A stretch of 64,000 bases of DNA from JAATFS01 sp037145635 (GCA_037145635.1 JBBCXB010000005.1:372001-436000), one strand, 5' to 3'. Positions 1 through 9,054 are shown, numbered from the stretch's first letter. Notes: generated by a model from the letters alone, not told the origin. A program made the numbers and translations.

Positions 1-1440
1 GCGCTGCTGCTGGCCGCCGGAGAGCTGGCGCGGATAGGCGTCGGCCTTGTCGGACAGGCCGACCCGCGCCAGCAGGGCACGCGCCTGGCGCTCTGCGTCC
101 GCGGGCGCGGCGCCGCCCACCGCGATCGGCGCTTCGACCACGTTTTCCAGCGCGGTGAGGTGCGGGAACAGGTTGAAGTTCTGGAACACCATGCCGATGT
201 GGGCGCGGCGCCGGCGGATCTCGGCCTCGCGCAGTTCGTGCAGGACGTCGCCTTCGCGGCGGTAGCCGACCAGCTGCCCGTCCACGGTGACATGGCCTTC
301 GTCTGCGCGCTCGAGATGGTTGATCGTGCGCAGCAGGGTGGATTTGCCGGCGCCGGATGGTCCGATGATCGCGGTCACGCTGCCCGCCGGCAGCTCCAGG
401 CTGACCGCATCCAGCACCTTGTGGTTACCGTAGTGCTTGGTGACGTCGTGGATCGATACCGCGCCACCACGGCCGCCGAAGCCGGCATCCGCGGCGCCCG
501 GCGCCGGGTCGGGTGGGGCGGGCGCGGCGGCGCGCGACCAGCGCCAACGGGGCGGCGACAGTTCGCGCAGTGCGCCGCGAGCGAAGCGGCGCTCGATCCG
601 GACCTGCGCCAGCGACAACAGAGTCAGAATCACCAGGTACCAGACTGTGGCCACCATCAGCAGTGGCACGACTTCGAGGTTGCGACGGTAGATCACCTGG
701 ATCGTGTAGAACAGCTCGGGCAGCGCGAGGATATAGACCACCGACGTGCTCTTGGCCAGGTTGATCACGTCGTTGAACGCACCCGGGAGAATGGTGCGCA
801 TGGCCTGCGGCAGCACGATGCGGCGGATCTGCCGCGAGCGCGGCAGGCCGAGCGCGGCGGACGCCTCGAACTGGCCCTGGTCCACGGACAGGATGCCGCC
901 CCGGATGATCTCGGCCGAGAATGCGGCCTGGTTGAGCGAAAGTCCCAGCACCGCGGCGGCGAACTGGTTGATCAGTTGCGTGGTCGGGTAGGCGAACAGC
1001 GTGATGTCGGTGAAAGGGACGCCCAGGGCGATGGTCTCGTACAGGTATCCCAGGTTGTTGAGCAACAGCAGCAGCACCAGCAGTGGGATCGAGCGGAACA
1101 GCCAGACGTAGCCCCACGACACGCTGGCCAGCAGCGGCGAGCCGGACACTCGCGCCAGCGCCAGCAGGGTGCCGAGCACGAAGCCGAACAGGGTGCCGAG
1201 CGCGGTCAGCAGCAAGGTGCGGCCGAGCCCGGCCAGCACCGGCTCGGCGAAGAACCACTGCGCGAAAACCGCCCAGCCCCAGCGCGGATTGCCCAGTACC
1301 GATTGCAGAACCGCCAGGATCAGCAGCAGCGCGACCAGGGTGCCGACCGTCTGCAGCGGATGGCGGGCGGGCACGATGCGCAGGCGAGCGCGATCGCGGC
1401 GGCCGGTGCGGTCGAGTTCCGGAAGGGTCTGGCTGCTCAT
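1..1440 (-). CDS. polar amino acid ABC transporter, fused permease and ATP-binding protein (partial)
   Basis: The frame opens with ATG at 1440 and stays open to the left edge, giving 480 visible residues; the C-terminus lies outside the window. Residues about 30-290 are a hydrophobic HisM/GlnP-type permease domain with a cytoplasmic-loop motif ending in ALGLP. A Pro/Ala-rich linker follows, then from about residue 327 a GlnQ-type ATPase domain with Walker A GPSGAGKS (360-367) and signature LSGGQ (473-477). I checked the linker codon by codon and found no stop, so this is a true permease-ATPase fusion. The ATG overlaps the stop of the upstream acetyltransferase as ATGA. The family imports polar amino acids; the context (monooxygenases, deacetylase, acetyltransferase) suggests cystine or an S-modified cysteine. 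No binding protein is visible here. Confidence 0.9.
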   Translation of the reverse strand, partial: MSSQTLPELDRTGRRDRARLRIVPARHPLQTVGTLVALLLILAVLQSVLGNPRWGWAVFAQWFFAEPVLAGLGRTLLLTALGTLFGFVLGTLLALARVSGSPLLASVSWGYVWLFRSIPLLVLLLLLNNLGYLYETIALGVPFTDITLFAYPTTQLINQFAAAVLGLSLNQAAFSAEIIRGGILSVDQGQFEASAALGLPRSRQIRRIVLPQAMRTILPGAFNDVINLAKSTSVVYILALPELFYTIQVIYRRNLEVVPLLMVATVWYLVILTLLSLAQVRIERRFARGALRELSPPRWRWSRAAAPAPPDPAPGAADAGFGGRGGAVSIHDVTKHYGNHKVLDAVSLELPAGSVTAIIGPSGAGKSTLLRTINHLERADEGHVTVDGQLVGYRREGDVLHELREAEIRRRRAHIGMVFQNFNLFPHLTALENVVEAPIAVGGAAPADAERQARALLARVGLSDKADAYPRQLSGGQQQR

Positions 1441-1988
1441 CGGCCATGCACCCGCAGCGGCGGTGCGCATGCGCGGTCGCGTTGCGGCATCGCCGCGGTC
1501 CGCAATTGCTTTTCGAACGCCAGGTGGACCACGCTTTTCGGATCGGCGCGCAGATCGAACAGCGCGGTATAGCCGTGCTTGAGATACAGTCCGACCGCTT
1601 CGGGCTGGCGGAAACCGGTGGTGAGGTAAATGCGACGGTAGCCCTGGCGCTCGGCCTGTTCTTCCAGTTCGTCCAGCACGCGCCGGGCGATGCCCTGCCG
1701 GCGCAGGGCAGGATCGGTCCACACGCGCTTGATCTCCGCGGTGCCAGGGTCACGGTGGCGCATGAAGGCACCACCGCCGATCGCGCGTCCGTCGCGCAGC
1801 ATCAGCACGAACGCACCGTGTGGCGGGGCGAAGCTCTCCGGCGGATAACGCTGCAGTTCGTCGCGCGCGCTGCCGCCGATGCGCTGGATCACGTCGTGAT
1901 AGCGGTCGCCGTATTCCTGCTCCAGACCGTCGAACAGCGGGCGTGCGAGGGGATCTAGGGTCGAGGTGTGGAGGAAACCTGCGTTCAT
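1437..1988 (-). CDS. GNAT family N-acetyltransferase
   Basis: This 183-residue protein has the GNAT fold signature: an acetyl-CoA-binding RRQGIA segment at 96-101 following the central strand (IKRVW), and a C-terminal segment ending near LKHGYT. It overlaps both neighbours by 4 bp, the M20 amidohydrolase upstream and the fused ABC transporter downstream, so all three are probably translationally coupled. In the B. subtilis yxe/ytm operons a GNAT enzyme acetylates the amino group of an S-modified cysteine before flavin-dependent C-S cleavage; the same role is inferred here from gene context. The substrate cannot be read from sequence. Confidence 0.88.
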   Translation of the reverse strand: MNAGFLHTSTLDPLARPLFDGLEQEYGDRYHDVIQRIGGSARDELQRYPPESFAPPHGAFVLMLRDGRAIGGGAFMRHRDPGTAEIKRVWTDPALRRQGIARRVLDELEEQAERQGYRRIYLTTGFRQPEAVGLYLKHGYTALFDLRADPKSVVHLAFEKQLRTAAMPQRDRACAPPLRVHGR

Positions 1989-3199
1989 GCATCCACCTCG
2001 TCGGCCGGCTCGGCCAGGAAGCGCTCGGCCAGCCGTGCCCAGTAGCTGGCCGCAGGCGCGATGGCGGCATCGTCGAAGACATAGCGCGGGCTGTGCAGCG
2101 AGGCGCTGTCGCCATTGCCGACGAACAGGAAGCTGCCCGGGCGGCGCTGCAGCAGAAACGCGAAATCCTCGCTGGCGGTACGCGGTGCCAGTGCCTGGGT
2201 CACGCGCTCGGTACCGAACTGTTCGAGCGCGACCCGGCGTGCGAACGCCGTCTCGGCGGCATGGTTGAGCACGCTGGGAAAGCCGAGCGGGAAGTCGATC
2301 TCCACGCGCGCGCCGAAACCGGCGGCGACCGATTCGGCCAGCACCGGAATGCGCTGGCGCAGCGCCTGGCGCACGTCCGGCAGGAACGCGCGGGCGGTGA
2401 GCTTCAGCTCGACGCTGTCGGGGATCACGTTGGCGGCCTGGCCACCGTGGATCGAGCCGACCGTGACCACCGCCATCTCGCGCGGGTCCACGTTGCGCGA
2501 GACCAGGCTCTGTAATGCCGTGATCAGGTGCGCGGCGACGAGGACCGGATCCACGCCCGCATGCGGTTCGGCGCCATGGCCGCCATGGCCCAGCACGCGG
2601 ATCGAGGCCCAGTCGACCGAGGCCATCGCCGGCCCGTCAACGAAGCCCAAGTGACCGGTCGGCACGCCCGGCCAGTTGTGCAGACCGAAGATCGCATCGA
2701 CCGGAAAGCGTTCGAACAGGCCGTCGTCGAGCATGCGAGTGGCGCCCCTGCCGATTTCCTCGGCGGGCTGGAACACCAGGTGCACGGTGCCGTCGAAGCG
2801 GCCGTGCCGGGCCAGATATTGCGCGGCGGCGAGCAGGATGGTGGTGTGGCCGTCGTGGCCGCAGGCGTGCATCAGTCCATGGCTCTGACTGGCGTAGGCG
2901 AGGCCGGAGTCCTCGGTGATCGGCAGCGCGTCGAAGTCGGCGCGCAGGCCGAGCCGGCGTGTGCCGCTGCCACGCCGCAACGTGGCGACCACGCCGGTGC
3001 CGCCGACGCCGGTGGCCACGTCGAAGCCCCAGTCCGACAGCAGCCCGGCGATGCGCGCGCTGGTGCGGTGCTCCTCGAAGGCCAGCTCGGGGTGCCGATG
3101 GAAGTCGTGGCGCAGTGCGATCGCGTGTTCGTCGGTGAATGCGGCGATCTGCGGGAACACGCCGCGAACGAGGGCGGAGGCCGGAAGCAATGCACTCAT
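1985..3199 (-). CDS. M20 family amidohydrolase / N-acyl-amino-acid deacylase
   Basis: A full-length 404-residue peptidase family M20 (HipO/YxeP-like) metal-dependent amidohydrolase. Visible hallmarks are the N-terminal HRHPELAFEE segment, the metal-ligand motif CGHDGH (113-118), the FQPAEE motif with the catalytic Glu pair at 147-148, and GLHNWP. Members remove N-acyl groups from amino acids. Beside a GNAT enzyme and flavin monooxygenases it is the natural deacetylation step of an N-acetyl-S-alkylcysteine salvage route, as with YxeP in B. subtilis. Its end overlaps the acetyltransferase start by 4 bp, and it begins only 12 bp after the upstream monooxygenase stop. Confidence 0.93.
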   Translation of the reverse strand: MSALLPASALVRGVFPQIAAFTDEHAIALRHDFHRHPELAFEEHRTSARIAGLLSDWGFDVATGVGGTGVVATLRRGSGTRRLGLRADFDALPITEDSGLAYASQSHGLMHACGHDGHTTILLAAAQYLARHGRFDGTVHLVFQPAEEIGRGATRMLDDGLFERFPVDAIFGLHNWPGVPTGHLGFVDGPAMASVDWASIRVLGHGGHGAEPHAGVDPVLVAAHLITALQSLVSRNVDPREMAVVTVGSIHGGQAANVIPDSVELKLTARAFLPDVRQALRQRIPVLAESVAAGFGARVEIDFPLGFPSVLNHAAETAFARRVALEQFGTERVTQALAPRTASEDFAFLLQRRPGSFLFVGNGDSASLHSPRYVFDDAAIAPAASYWARLAERFLAEPADEVDA

Positions 3200-3211
3200 C
3201 GTGTCCGCCCC

Positions 3212-4555
3212 TCAACCGGCCTTGCGCGGCGCGGCCGATGCCGCGGCGCGGCGGCTGGGCTTGCGCGGCAGGCCGAGGTGGTCGCGCAGGGTGTGGCCGG
3301 CCAGCTCGCGGCGGTAGTAGCCGCGGGCCTCCAGCGCCGGCAGCACGTGCGCGACGAAGTCGTCCAGGCCCTGCGCCTGGACCGGGAAGCCGAGGATGAA
3401 ACCATCGCCGGCGCCGGCGTCGAACCAGCGGATCAGCACCTCGGCGACGTGCTCGCCGGTACCGATGAACGGTGAGCGCGGACTGACCGACTCCTGCGCC
3501 ACCTGGCGCAGGGTCAGGCCGCGTGCGCGCGCATCGCGCTTGATCTTGTCGGTGGTGGACTTGAAGCTGTTGGCGCCGATGTCGCCCAGCTCGGGGAAGG
3601 GTGCATCGAGCGGATACCCGCTGAAATCGTGGTGATCGAAGAAGCGGCCGAGGTAGGCCAGCGCCTCGTCGATGTCCGCCAGCGCGGCGATCTGCTGGTA
3701 CTTGGCTTCGGCTTCTTCGGCGCTGGCGCCGACGATCGGACCGATGCCGGGGAAGATCCTCACGTCGTTGCCGCCGCGGCCGTGCGCGATGGCTGCGTTC
3801 TTGACCCGTTGCGTGAATGCCCGGGTCTCTTCCAGCGACGGGGCATGGGTGAACACCGCATCGGCATACTTGCCGGCCAAGCCGATGCCGTCGTCGGAGG
3901 CGCCGGCCTGGAAGATCACCGGTTCACCCTGCGGCGAGCGCTGGATGTTGAGCGGGCCTTCGACCTGGAAGAAGCGGCCCTGGTGATCGAGCCGGCGGAA
4001 CTTCGACCTGTCGAAGAATTCGCCGCTGGCGCGGTCGCGCGGGAACGCGTCGTCGTCCCACGAATCCCACAGCCCCTGGACCACTGCCAGGTACTCGTCG
4101 GCGATCTGGTAGCGCAACGCGTGGTCCGGATGAGGGCGCCCGTAATTGCGGCCCGAGCCTTCCAGTGGCGAGGTCACCACGTTCCATCCGGCGCGGCCGC
4201 CGCTGATCAGGTCCAGCGAGGCGAACTGGCGCGCGACCGTGAATGGGTCGCTGTAGGACGTGGACAGGGTACCGGCCAGGCCGATCTTCGATGTGGCCGC
4301 GGCCAGTGCCGACAGGATCGTCAGCGGCTCGAAGCGGTTGAGGAAATGCGGGATCGACTTGTCGTTGATGTACAGCCCGTCGGCGACGAAGGCGAAGGCG
4401 ATGCCGTTGGCCTCGGCCTTGCGCACGATATCGAGGTAGAACGCGAGGTTGACGCTTGCATCGGCGGGGCTGGACGGATGCTTCCAGGCATTCATGTGAC
4501 CGCCGGGACCGTGCAGCATGATGCCGAAGGGGATGGGGCGTGGCGTGGTGCTCAT
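3212..4555 (-). CDS. NtaA/SnaA/DszA-family FMN-dependent monooxygenase
   Basis: A 447-residue class C flavin monooxygenase of the bacterial-luciferase superfamily. The NtaA/DszA subfamily is shown by the N-terminal FGIMLHGPGGHMNAWKHP segment, the GRAGWNVVTS motif and the typical length of about 440-450 aa. I chose ATG 4555 because the family N-terminus starts there and GAGGA lies just upstream; the frame is open further upstream but that part is non-family. The family uses FMNH2 from a separate reductase and O2 to cleave C-S or C-N bonds. With the GNAT and M20 genes it matches the YxeK/YtnJ position of the B. subtilis operons. The Ala/Arg-rich C-terminal tail is unusual. Confidence 0.92.
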   Translation of the reverse strand: MSTTPRPIPFGIMLHGPGGHMNAWKHPSSPADASVNLAFYLDIVRKAEANGIAFAFVADGLYINDKSIPHFLNRFEPLTILSALAAATSKIGLAGTLSTSYSDPFTVARQFASLDLISGGRAGWNVVTSPLEGSGRNYGRPHPDHALRYQIADEYLAVVQGLWDSWDDDAFPRDRASGEFFDRSKFRRLDHQGRFFQVEGPLNIQRSPQGEPVIFQAGASDDGIGLAGKYADAVFTHAPSLEETRAFTQRVKNAAIAHGRGGNDVRIFPGIGPIVGASAEEAEAKYQQIAALADIDEALAYLGRFFDHHDFSGYPLDAPFPELGDIGANSFKSTTDKIKRDARARGLTLRQVAQESVSPRSPFIGTGEHVAEVLIRWFDAGAGDGFILGFPVQAQGLDDFVAHVLPALEARGYYRRELAGHTLRDHLGLPRKPSRRAAASAAPRKAG

Positions 4556-4632
4556 GGCGACAATCCTCGGGGCGTTGGGCGTGCGATCGCTTCGATCGTC
4601 CGATAGGGAGGCGTGACGGCGCCGGCGCGTGA

Positions 4633-5700
4633 TCAGCGCACGGCCGGTTCGTTGTCCGCATGCGGCAGGTGTGCCGGATCGGCGTTGCCGCGGCACGTGG
4701 CCTCGGGCGCGGCTGCGACCTGCGCGGTGGGGGCCAGCAGCCGCAGCGAGTTCAGCCGCGCCTGCACGTCGGCCACCGGCGCGTCGAGCACGAATTCCTG
4801 CACGCCGAAACGATGGTGCAGCAGGTCGAGCTGGCCGCGCACGTAGTCGGCGTCGCCGGACAGCACGCTGGGTCGGGTCTCCTCCAACCGGTAGTCGGTC
4901 ACCCCGGCCTGGCGCGCGTACTCGGCGGCCTGCTCCGGGCTGCCGAGGTTGACGGTCTGTCCCGGGCCCAGGTGCAGCTTGTAGACGCGCAGCGCGCTGA
5001 CGTGGCGGGTGGCGGCCTCGGCAGTGTCGGCGGCGAACGCCACCACCGCCAGCAGCGGCGGCCGCGTGCTCGTCCGGCGGTAGGCATCGAAAGCACGCTC
5101 GATGTGAGCGGGATCGCCATCGAAATGGCCGGCGTAGACGAAGCGCCAGCCCAGGCGCGCGGCGAGTTCGGCGCTCTCGGGGCTGGCACCGAGCAGGAAG
5201 CGCCGGGGGCCGTGCTCTGGGATAGGGGTGGCCACCGCCTCGGCATGGCGATGCCCGGGCGGCAGCGAGCCGGACAGGAAGCCCTCAAGATCGGTCAGCT
5301 GTTCGATGAAGTCCGGAGCGGCCGTGCGGCCATGGGCGAGTGCGCGGGTGGACGCGAGTCCTCCGCCGGGCGCCTTGCCGACGCCCAGGTCCACCCGGCC
5401 GGGCGCCAGGCTGGCGAGCAGGTTGAATACCTCGGCCACCTTGTACGGCGCGTAGTGGCGCAGCATCACCCCACCGGTGCCGACGCGGATGCGCCGGGTC
5501 TGCGCCAACACGAACGCGGCCAGCACTTCCGGCGCCGGGCTGGCGAGCTGCGGCGCGGCATGGTGTTCGGCGAACCAGTAGCGGTGATAGCCGAGCCGCT
5601 CGGCCTGTTGTGCCAGCGCCACGCTGCCGCGCAGCGCCTGTGCAGCGCTGCCGCCTTCGGGGATGTGGCTCTTGTCCAGGATGCTGATGAGATAAGCCAT
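4633..5700 (-). CDS. MsnO8-family luciferase-like (LLM class) oxidoreductase
   Basis: A 355-residue LLM-class flavin-dependent oxidoreductase. The start ATG at 5700 opens with the family segment YLISILDKS and is followed by YHRYWFAEHH, RIRVGTGGVMLRHY and GRVDLGVGKAPGG, all typical of the YtmO/MsnO8 branch. The C-terminal 25 residues (PEATCRGN onward) look like a non-conserved tail. It sits between a DUF3088 gene and the NtaA-type monooxygenase on the same strand with short gaps, as ytmO and ytnJ accompany each other in B. subtilis. Role: probably a second oxidation step on an organosulfur substrate. The substrate is unknown. Confidence 0.9.
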   Translation of the reverse strand: MAYLISILDKSHIPEGGSAAQALRGSVALAQQAERLGYHRYWFAEHHAAPQLASPAPEVLAAFVLAQTRRIRVGTGGVMLRHYAPYKVAEVFNLLASLAPGRVDLGVGKAPGGGLASTRALAHGRTAAPDFIEQLTDLEGFLSGSLPPGHRHAEAVATPIPEHGPRRFLLGASPESAELAARLGWRFVYAGHFDGDPAHIERAFDAYRRTSTRPPLLAVVAFAADTAEAATRHVSALRVYKLHLGPGQTVNLGSPEQAAEYARQAGVTDYRLEETRPSVLSGDADYVRGQLDLLHHRFGVQEFVLDAPVADVQARLNSLRLLAPTAQVAAAPEATCRGNADPAHLPHADNEPAVR

Positions 5701-5791
5701 GGGCTCGCTGCGATGGGATGGAACCTGTGGGAACGCGGAACGCCGTGTATCCGTCGGCTCCGGCGACGGTCGCCGGATACGTCGGTGGCGG

Positions 5792-6154
5792 TCACGGATG
5801 TGGCTGGGGAATTCCGTAGAGCTCGCCCAGCGTTGCGAGGATGGCCCGGGTGCCGGATACGTACTGGCGCGCTGCGTGCTCGCCGCTGGCGTGCTCGCTG
5901 TACACGCCTTCCGGCAGCACCAGCTTGGGCAGCGACGGGTCGCTCTCGCCGACCACGTCGATGACCGCCTGACGCGGACGAGGAAATCCGACATGTCGCA
6001 CGTCCAGCCGCGCGCGCAGGCCCGGCACGCTGACCAGCACGCCTTCGAGCGGAAGGCAGTGCGGACAGAAGAAGCGTTGCCCGGGATGGTGGGGGTCTTC
6101 GAACTCATGTTCCAACAGGAAAAGGATCGGCTTGGAGGTTTTCGGGTCCGACAT
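5792..6154 (-). CDS. DUF3088 family protein, thioredoxin-like
   Basis: A small protein of 120 residues. The start at 6154 removes an upstream extension that does not look coding and gives the usual DUF3088 beginning (KPILFLLEHEFEDP). It carries a CPHC motif at 30-33, the segment RPRQAVIDVVGE and a C-terminus GIPQPHP, all familiar from this uncharacterised family. The CxxC after a beta-strand suggests a thioredoxin/glutaredoxin-like redox fold. It is encoded with two flavin monooxygenases; the B. subtilis ytm operon also contains a small redoxin (YtnI), so a thiol-redox role in the same pathway is plausible but unproven. Confidence 0.82.
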   Translation of the reverse strand: MSDPKTSKPILFLLEHEFEDPHHPGQRFFCPHCLPLEGVLVSVPGLRARLDVRHVGFPRPRQAVIDVVGESDPSLPKLVLPEGVYSEHASGEHAARQYVSGTRAILATLGELYGIPQPHP

Positions 6155-6440
6155 CGGCGCCACTGCTTCCTTCGAAGAACGTGTGCCGAGGATCGTAGGC
6201 AATGCGCTCCACGCCGCCGCGCCGGAACTCGACAATGTGCGGTCACATCCGGCCAGGAAAATTGCTGTTGGGAATAACCAAACGTCTCCGCGTTATTGGG
6301 GAGCAGCGTTCAAGCAGCATGGATGCCCTGGCTGCGAGCGATTCGCGCGACATCGCCGCTGGCGAGTCAAGCGCCCGGTCGACGCGCGCGCGTGTTGCCA
6401 GGGCTGCGCGCCGCGGTGGCGGGCGAGGTGTCCGCCCCGC
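6155..6440. other. intergenic region between receptor and DUF3088 gene
   Basis: This stretch of 286 bp separates the TonB-dependent receptor from the DUF3088 gene. Open frames crossing it look non-coding. It contains a locally AT-richer patch around 6255-6290 that could hold a promoter for the downstream minus-strand genes, but I see no convincing -35/-10 pair, sigma-54 site or terminator. Confidence 0.4.
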
Positions 6441-9029
6441 TCAGAACCGGTAGTTGATGCGGCCATACCAGTAGCCACCCACGGTACTGAGCACGTCGCC
6501 GAAATCGTAGTTGTAGGCATAGGTGGCGCGGTCGCTGGTGCTGCGCGCGGGCTCGGGTACCTTGCGGGTGCGTTTGTCGAACAGGTTGTTCACGCCCAGG
6601 TCGACGCTCCAGCCGCCGCCGACGTCGTAGCTGCCGCCCAGGTGGGTGACCAGCACCGGCGGGAGTTGGTATTTGTAGCCGTTGCTCAGGCGCCTGATCG
6701 GACCGTGGTAGGTGAAGTCCAGATGGGCCGACCATGAGCCTCGGGCCCAGCCAAGCCCGGCCACCTGGGTGTAGCGGGGCGAACGATAGCGCAGCGCGTA
6801 TTCGCTGGATTCGGTCAGCAGATCGATATTGGGCAAGCCCTGCAATGCCTCGGGAATGTCGCGGACCCGGGTAATGTCGGTCTTGCCGGCGTTGGCGGCG
6901 TAGGTGTAGCGCAGGCGGCCCCAGCGCGTGTCCTGAGTGGCTTCCAGCGTCAGTTCCAGGCCGCGGGTGCGGGTGTCGCCGACGTTGGTGAAGTAGCTCA
7001 CGTAAAAGGCCTCGCCGGCGGGGATGGCGAGGCCGGCGCGGCCGAGCAGGCCGTCGATGGTGGCCTGCTGTGCGGCGCTGAGGGCGGTGCCGTTGTAGTC
7101 GCTGACGTTGGCCGGGTCGAGCGCGTTGTAACCGATCTGGCTGCTCTGGCCGAGCTGGTTGCGGATGTCGATCTGGTAGATGTCCAGCGCCGCGTGCAGG
7201 TTCGGGGTGGGATCCAGGGTGAAGCCCAGGCTGTAGTTGCTGGCCTTTTCCGGTTTCAGCGCGGTGGCGCCCAGCACTCGTGCGGCGGGCGAATTTACCT
7301 GCGCCACCAGGGTGGTGCCGCACGGGCAGTTGCCGGTGACCTGGTAGTACTGCGCGCCGAGGCCGGGTGCGTGGAAGCCGTTGCTGACGGTGGCGCGCAC
7401 CCCGAACGCCTCGTTGAAGTCGAAGCGGGTGGACAGGCGGCCGGTGGAAACGCTGCCGAAGTCGGAATGGTGCTCGTAGCGTGCGGCTGCATCCAGGAAC
7501 CAGCGCGCGGTCACATTGGCCGACGCGCCGACATAGGCGGCCCTGCTGTTGCGCGAGGCATCGATCGCATCGGCGGGCGCATAGCCGACGAAGGCGGCCG
7601 CGCCGAAGCCCGTGTAGGACTCCGATTGGCCGGGATCGCGGCGGTATCGCTCGTGCTGATACTCCACCCCGGCACTGACGTCCAGCGCCGAGGCGAGGGG
7701 GGCGACATCGAAAGAGCGACGCAGGTCGAGGTTGTTGATCAACTGCTGGTAATCCAGCCTGCCGTCGTAGAAGTCGGTAGGCGCGCCGGGATAGTCCAGC
7801 GAGAAATTGGCCGAGTCGCGCGTATAGGTGCGCAGGGTGTTGCGGTTCCAGGTGGCGCTCAGGTCGTAGTCCCAGCCGCCGAGCACGCCCTTGAGACCGG
7901 CGGTGCCGGTGGATTCCTGCTCCTTGGTCTCCAGTACCGGGGAAAAGCCGTCCGGCCACACCGCGAGCACGCCGGGTGCAGCGTAAGTGCCGAAGATGGT
8001 GGCCGGCAGACGGTAGTTCTGCACCGCCCGGGCGGTGCGGTCGCTGGCGGTGGCGGTGGCGTAGAAGTCGAGGTTCTCGCCGAGGCGGTGGCCGGCGTTC
8101 AAAGCGAACGACTTCAGGGCGTAGTCGGTGGAACTGGTGATCTTGTTGGCCCTGGGGTCGCGGGTGCCCTCGGCGGGATGGACGGTGGCGCCGGCCGGCA
8201 GGCGGTTGTAGCTGTCGAGCGCGAGCAGGTTGCCATCGGCGTCGAGCGCCGGATAGCTCCGGTAGCCGGCGGCGTAGCTGCGCGGGCGGATGGCGCTGTG
8301 CTGGCGGGTGGCGTCCGCCGACAGGTTGACGAAGCCGTCGCTGCCCCACGGCAGGCCGAGGTTGGCGCGGAATGTGGTGCGGCTGCCGTCGCCATCGAAG
8401 CTCTGGCCGCTCTCGAGCGAGGCGCCGCCGCCAGTCCGGGACTTGAGGATGACGTTGATCACCCCGGCGATGGCATCGGAGCCGTAGATCGCCGAGGCGC
8501 CGTCGCGCAGCACTTCGATGTGGTCGATCGCCGCGACCGGGATCAAGCCCAGGTCGGCCCAGGCGTGGCCGGGGAAGCCGCCGCCATTGGCGCCGCTGAC
8601 GTAGGCGCTGGCATTGCGGCGCTTGCCGTTGACCAGGACCAGGGTGTAACCGGGCGAGAGGTTGCGCAGCTGGTAGCCGCGGATCAGGCTTTCCTGGTCG
8701 CTCTGGTAGCCGCCGATCTGGCTCAACGACGGCAGCGTGCGTTGCAGTGCGTCCAGCAGCGTGGCCTGGCCGGAGGCGGCCAGGTCCTGCGCCGAGATCA
8801 CGTCGATCGGGGTGGAGCTGTTCTTGACCGTGCGGCTGCTGGAGCGCGAGCCGGTGACCACCACGGTGTCGAGGGTGGAAGCGTCGGTGCCGCCGGCCTG
8901 CTCGGCCGCCACGGGGGCGCTGGCGAGGGCGCTGGCGACCAGCAGCGCCAGCGGCGCGGCCTTCGGGGGGAGGCGGTGCAGGGAACCGTCGTGGTCCGTG
9001 GCTGTCGGCAAAGGCGAGTGATCGGGCAT
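6441..9029 (-). CDS. TonB-dependent outer-membrane receptor
   Basis: An 862-residue TonB-dependent receptor. It has a signal peptide (hydrophobic PLALLVASALASAPVAA), a TonB-box-like DTVVVTG, an N-terminal plug with LLDALQRTLPSL, NGKRRN and LRDGASAIYGSDAIAGVINVIL, and a beta-barrel ending with the aromatic residue of YGRINYRF. An in-frame ATG at 9068 is possible, but 9029 avoids translating a perfect inverted repeat at 9055-9084. It is the first gene of the minus-strand organosulfur block and presumably brings the substrate across the outer membrane, with the fused ABC transporter acting at the inner membrane. The next gene starts about 290 bp downstream, so a separate promoter there cannot be excluded. 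Confidence 0.92.
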   Translation of the reverse strand: MPDHSPLPTATDHDGSLHRLPPKAAPLALLVASALASAPVAAEQAGGTDASTLDTVVVTGSRSSSRTVKNSSTPIDVISAQDLAASGQATLLDALQRTLPSLSQIGGYQSDQESLIRGYQLRNLSPGYTLVLVNGKRRNASAYVSGANGGGFPGHAWADLGLIPVAAIDHIEVLRDGASAIYGSDAIAGVINVILKSRTGGGASLESGQSFDGDGSRTTFRANLGLPWGSDGFVNLSADATRQHSAIRPRSYAAGYRSYPALDADGNLLALDSYNRLPAGATVHPAEGTRDPRANKITSSTDYALKSFALNAGHRLGENLDFYATATASDRTARAVQNYRLPATIFGTYAAPGVLAVWPDGFSPVLETKEQESTGTAGLKGVLGGWDYDLSATWNRNTLRTYTRDSANFSLDYPGAPTDFYDGRLDYQQLINNLDLRRSFDVAPLASALDVSAGVEYQHERYRRDPGQSESYTGFGAAAFVGYAPADAIDASRNSRAAYVGASANVTARWFLDAAARYEHHSDFGSVSTGRLSTRFDFNEAFGVRATVSNGFHAPGLGAQYYQVTGNCPCGTTLVAQVNSPAARVLGATALKPEKASNYSLGFTLDPTPNLHAALDIYQIDIRNQLGQSSQIGYNALDPANVSDYNGTALSAAQQATIDGLLGRAGLAIPAGEAFYVSYFTNVGDTRTRGLELTLEATQDTRWGRLRYTYAANAGKTDITRVRDIPEALQGLPNIDLLTESSEYALRYRSPRYTQVAGLGWARGSWSAHLDFTYHGPIRRLSNGYKYQLPPVLVTHLGGSYDVGGGWSVDLGVNNLFDKRTRKVPEPARSTSDRATYAYNYDFGDVLSTVGGYWYGRINYRF

Positions 9030-9054
9030 CGGGCGGTTACGCACGCAGGCAGTG

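Noticed and set aside
160..1572. Open frame antisense to the fused ABC transporter
   Set aside because: Gln/Arg/Ala-rich composition with no motif, opposite a well-conserved permease-ATPase.
4556..4696. Upstream extension of the NtaA-type monooxygenase
   Set aside because: The extra residues are Arg-rich and unlike the family; a good ribosome-binding site precedes the ATG at 4555.
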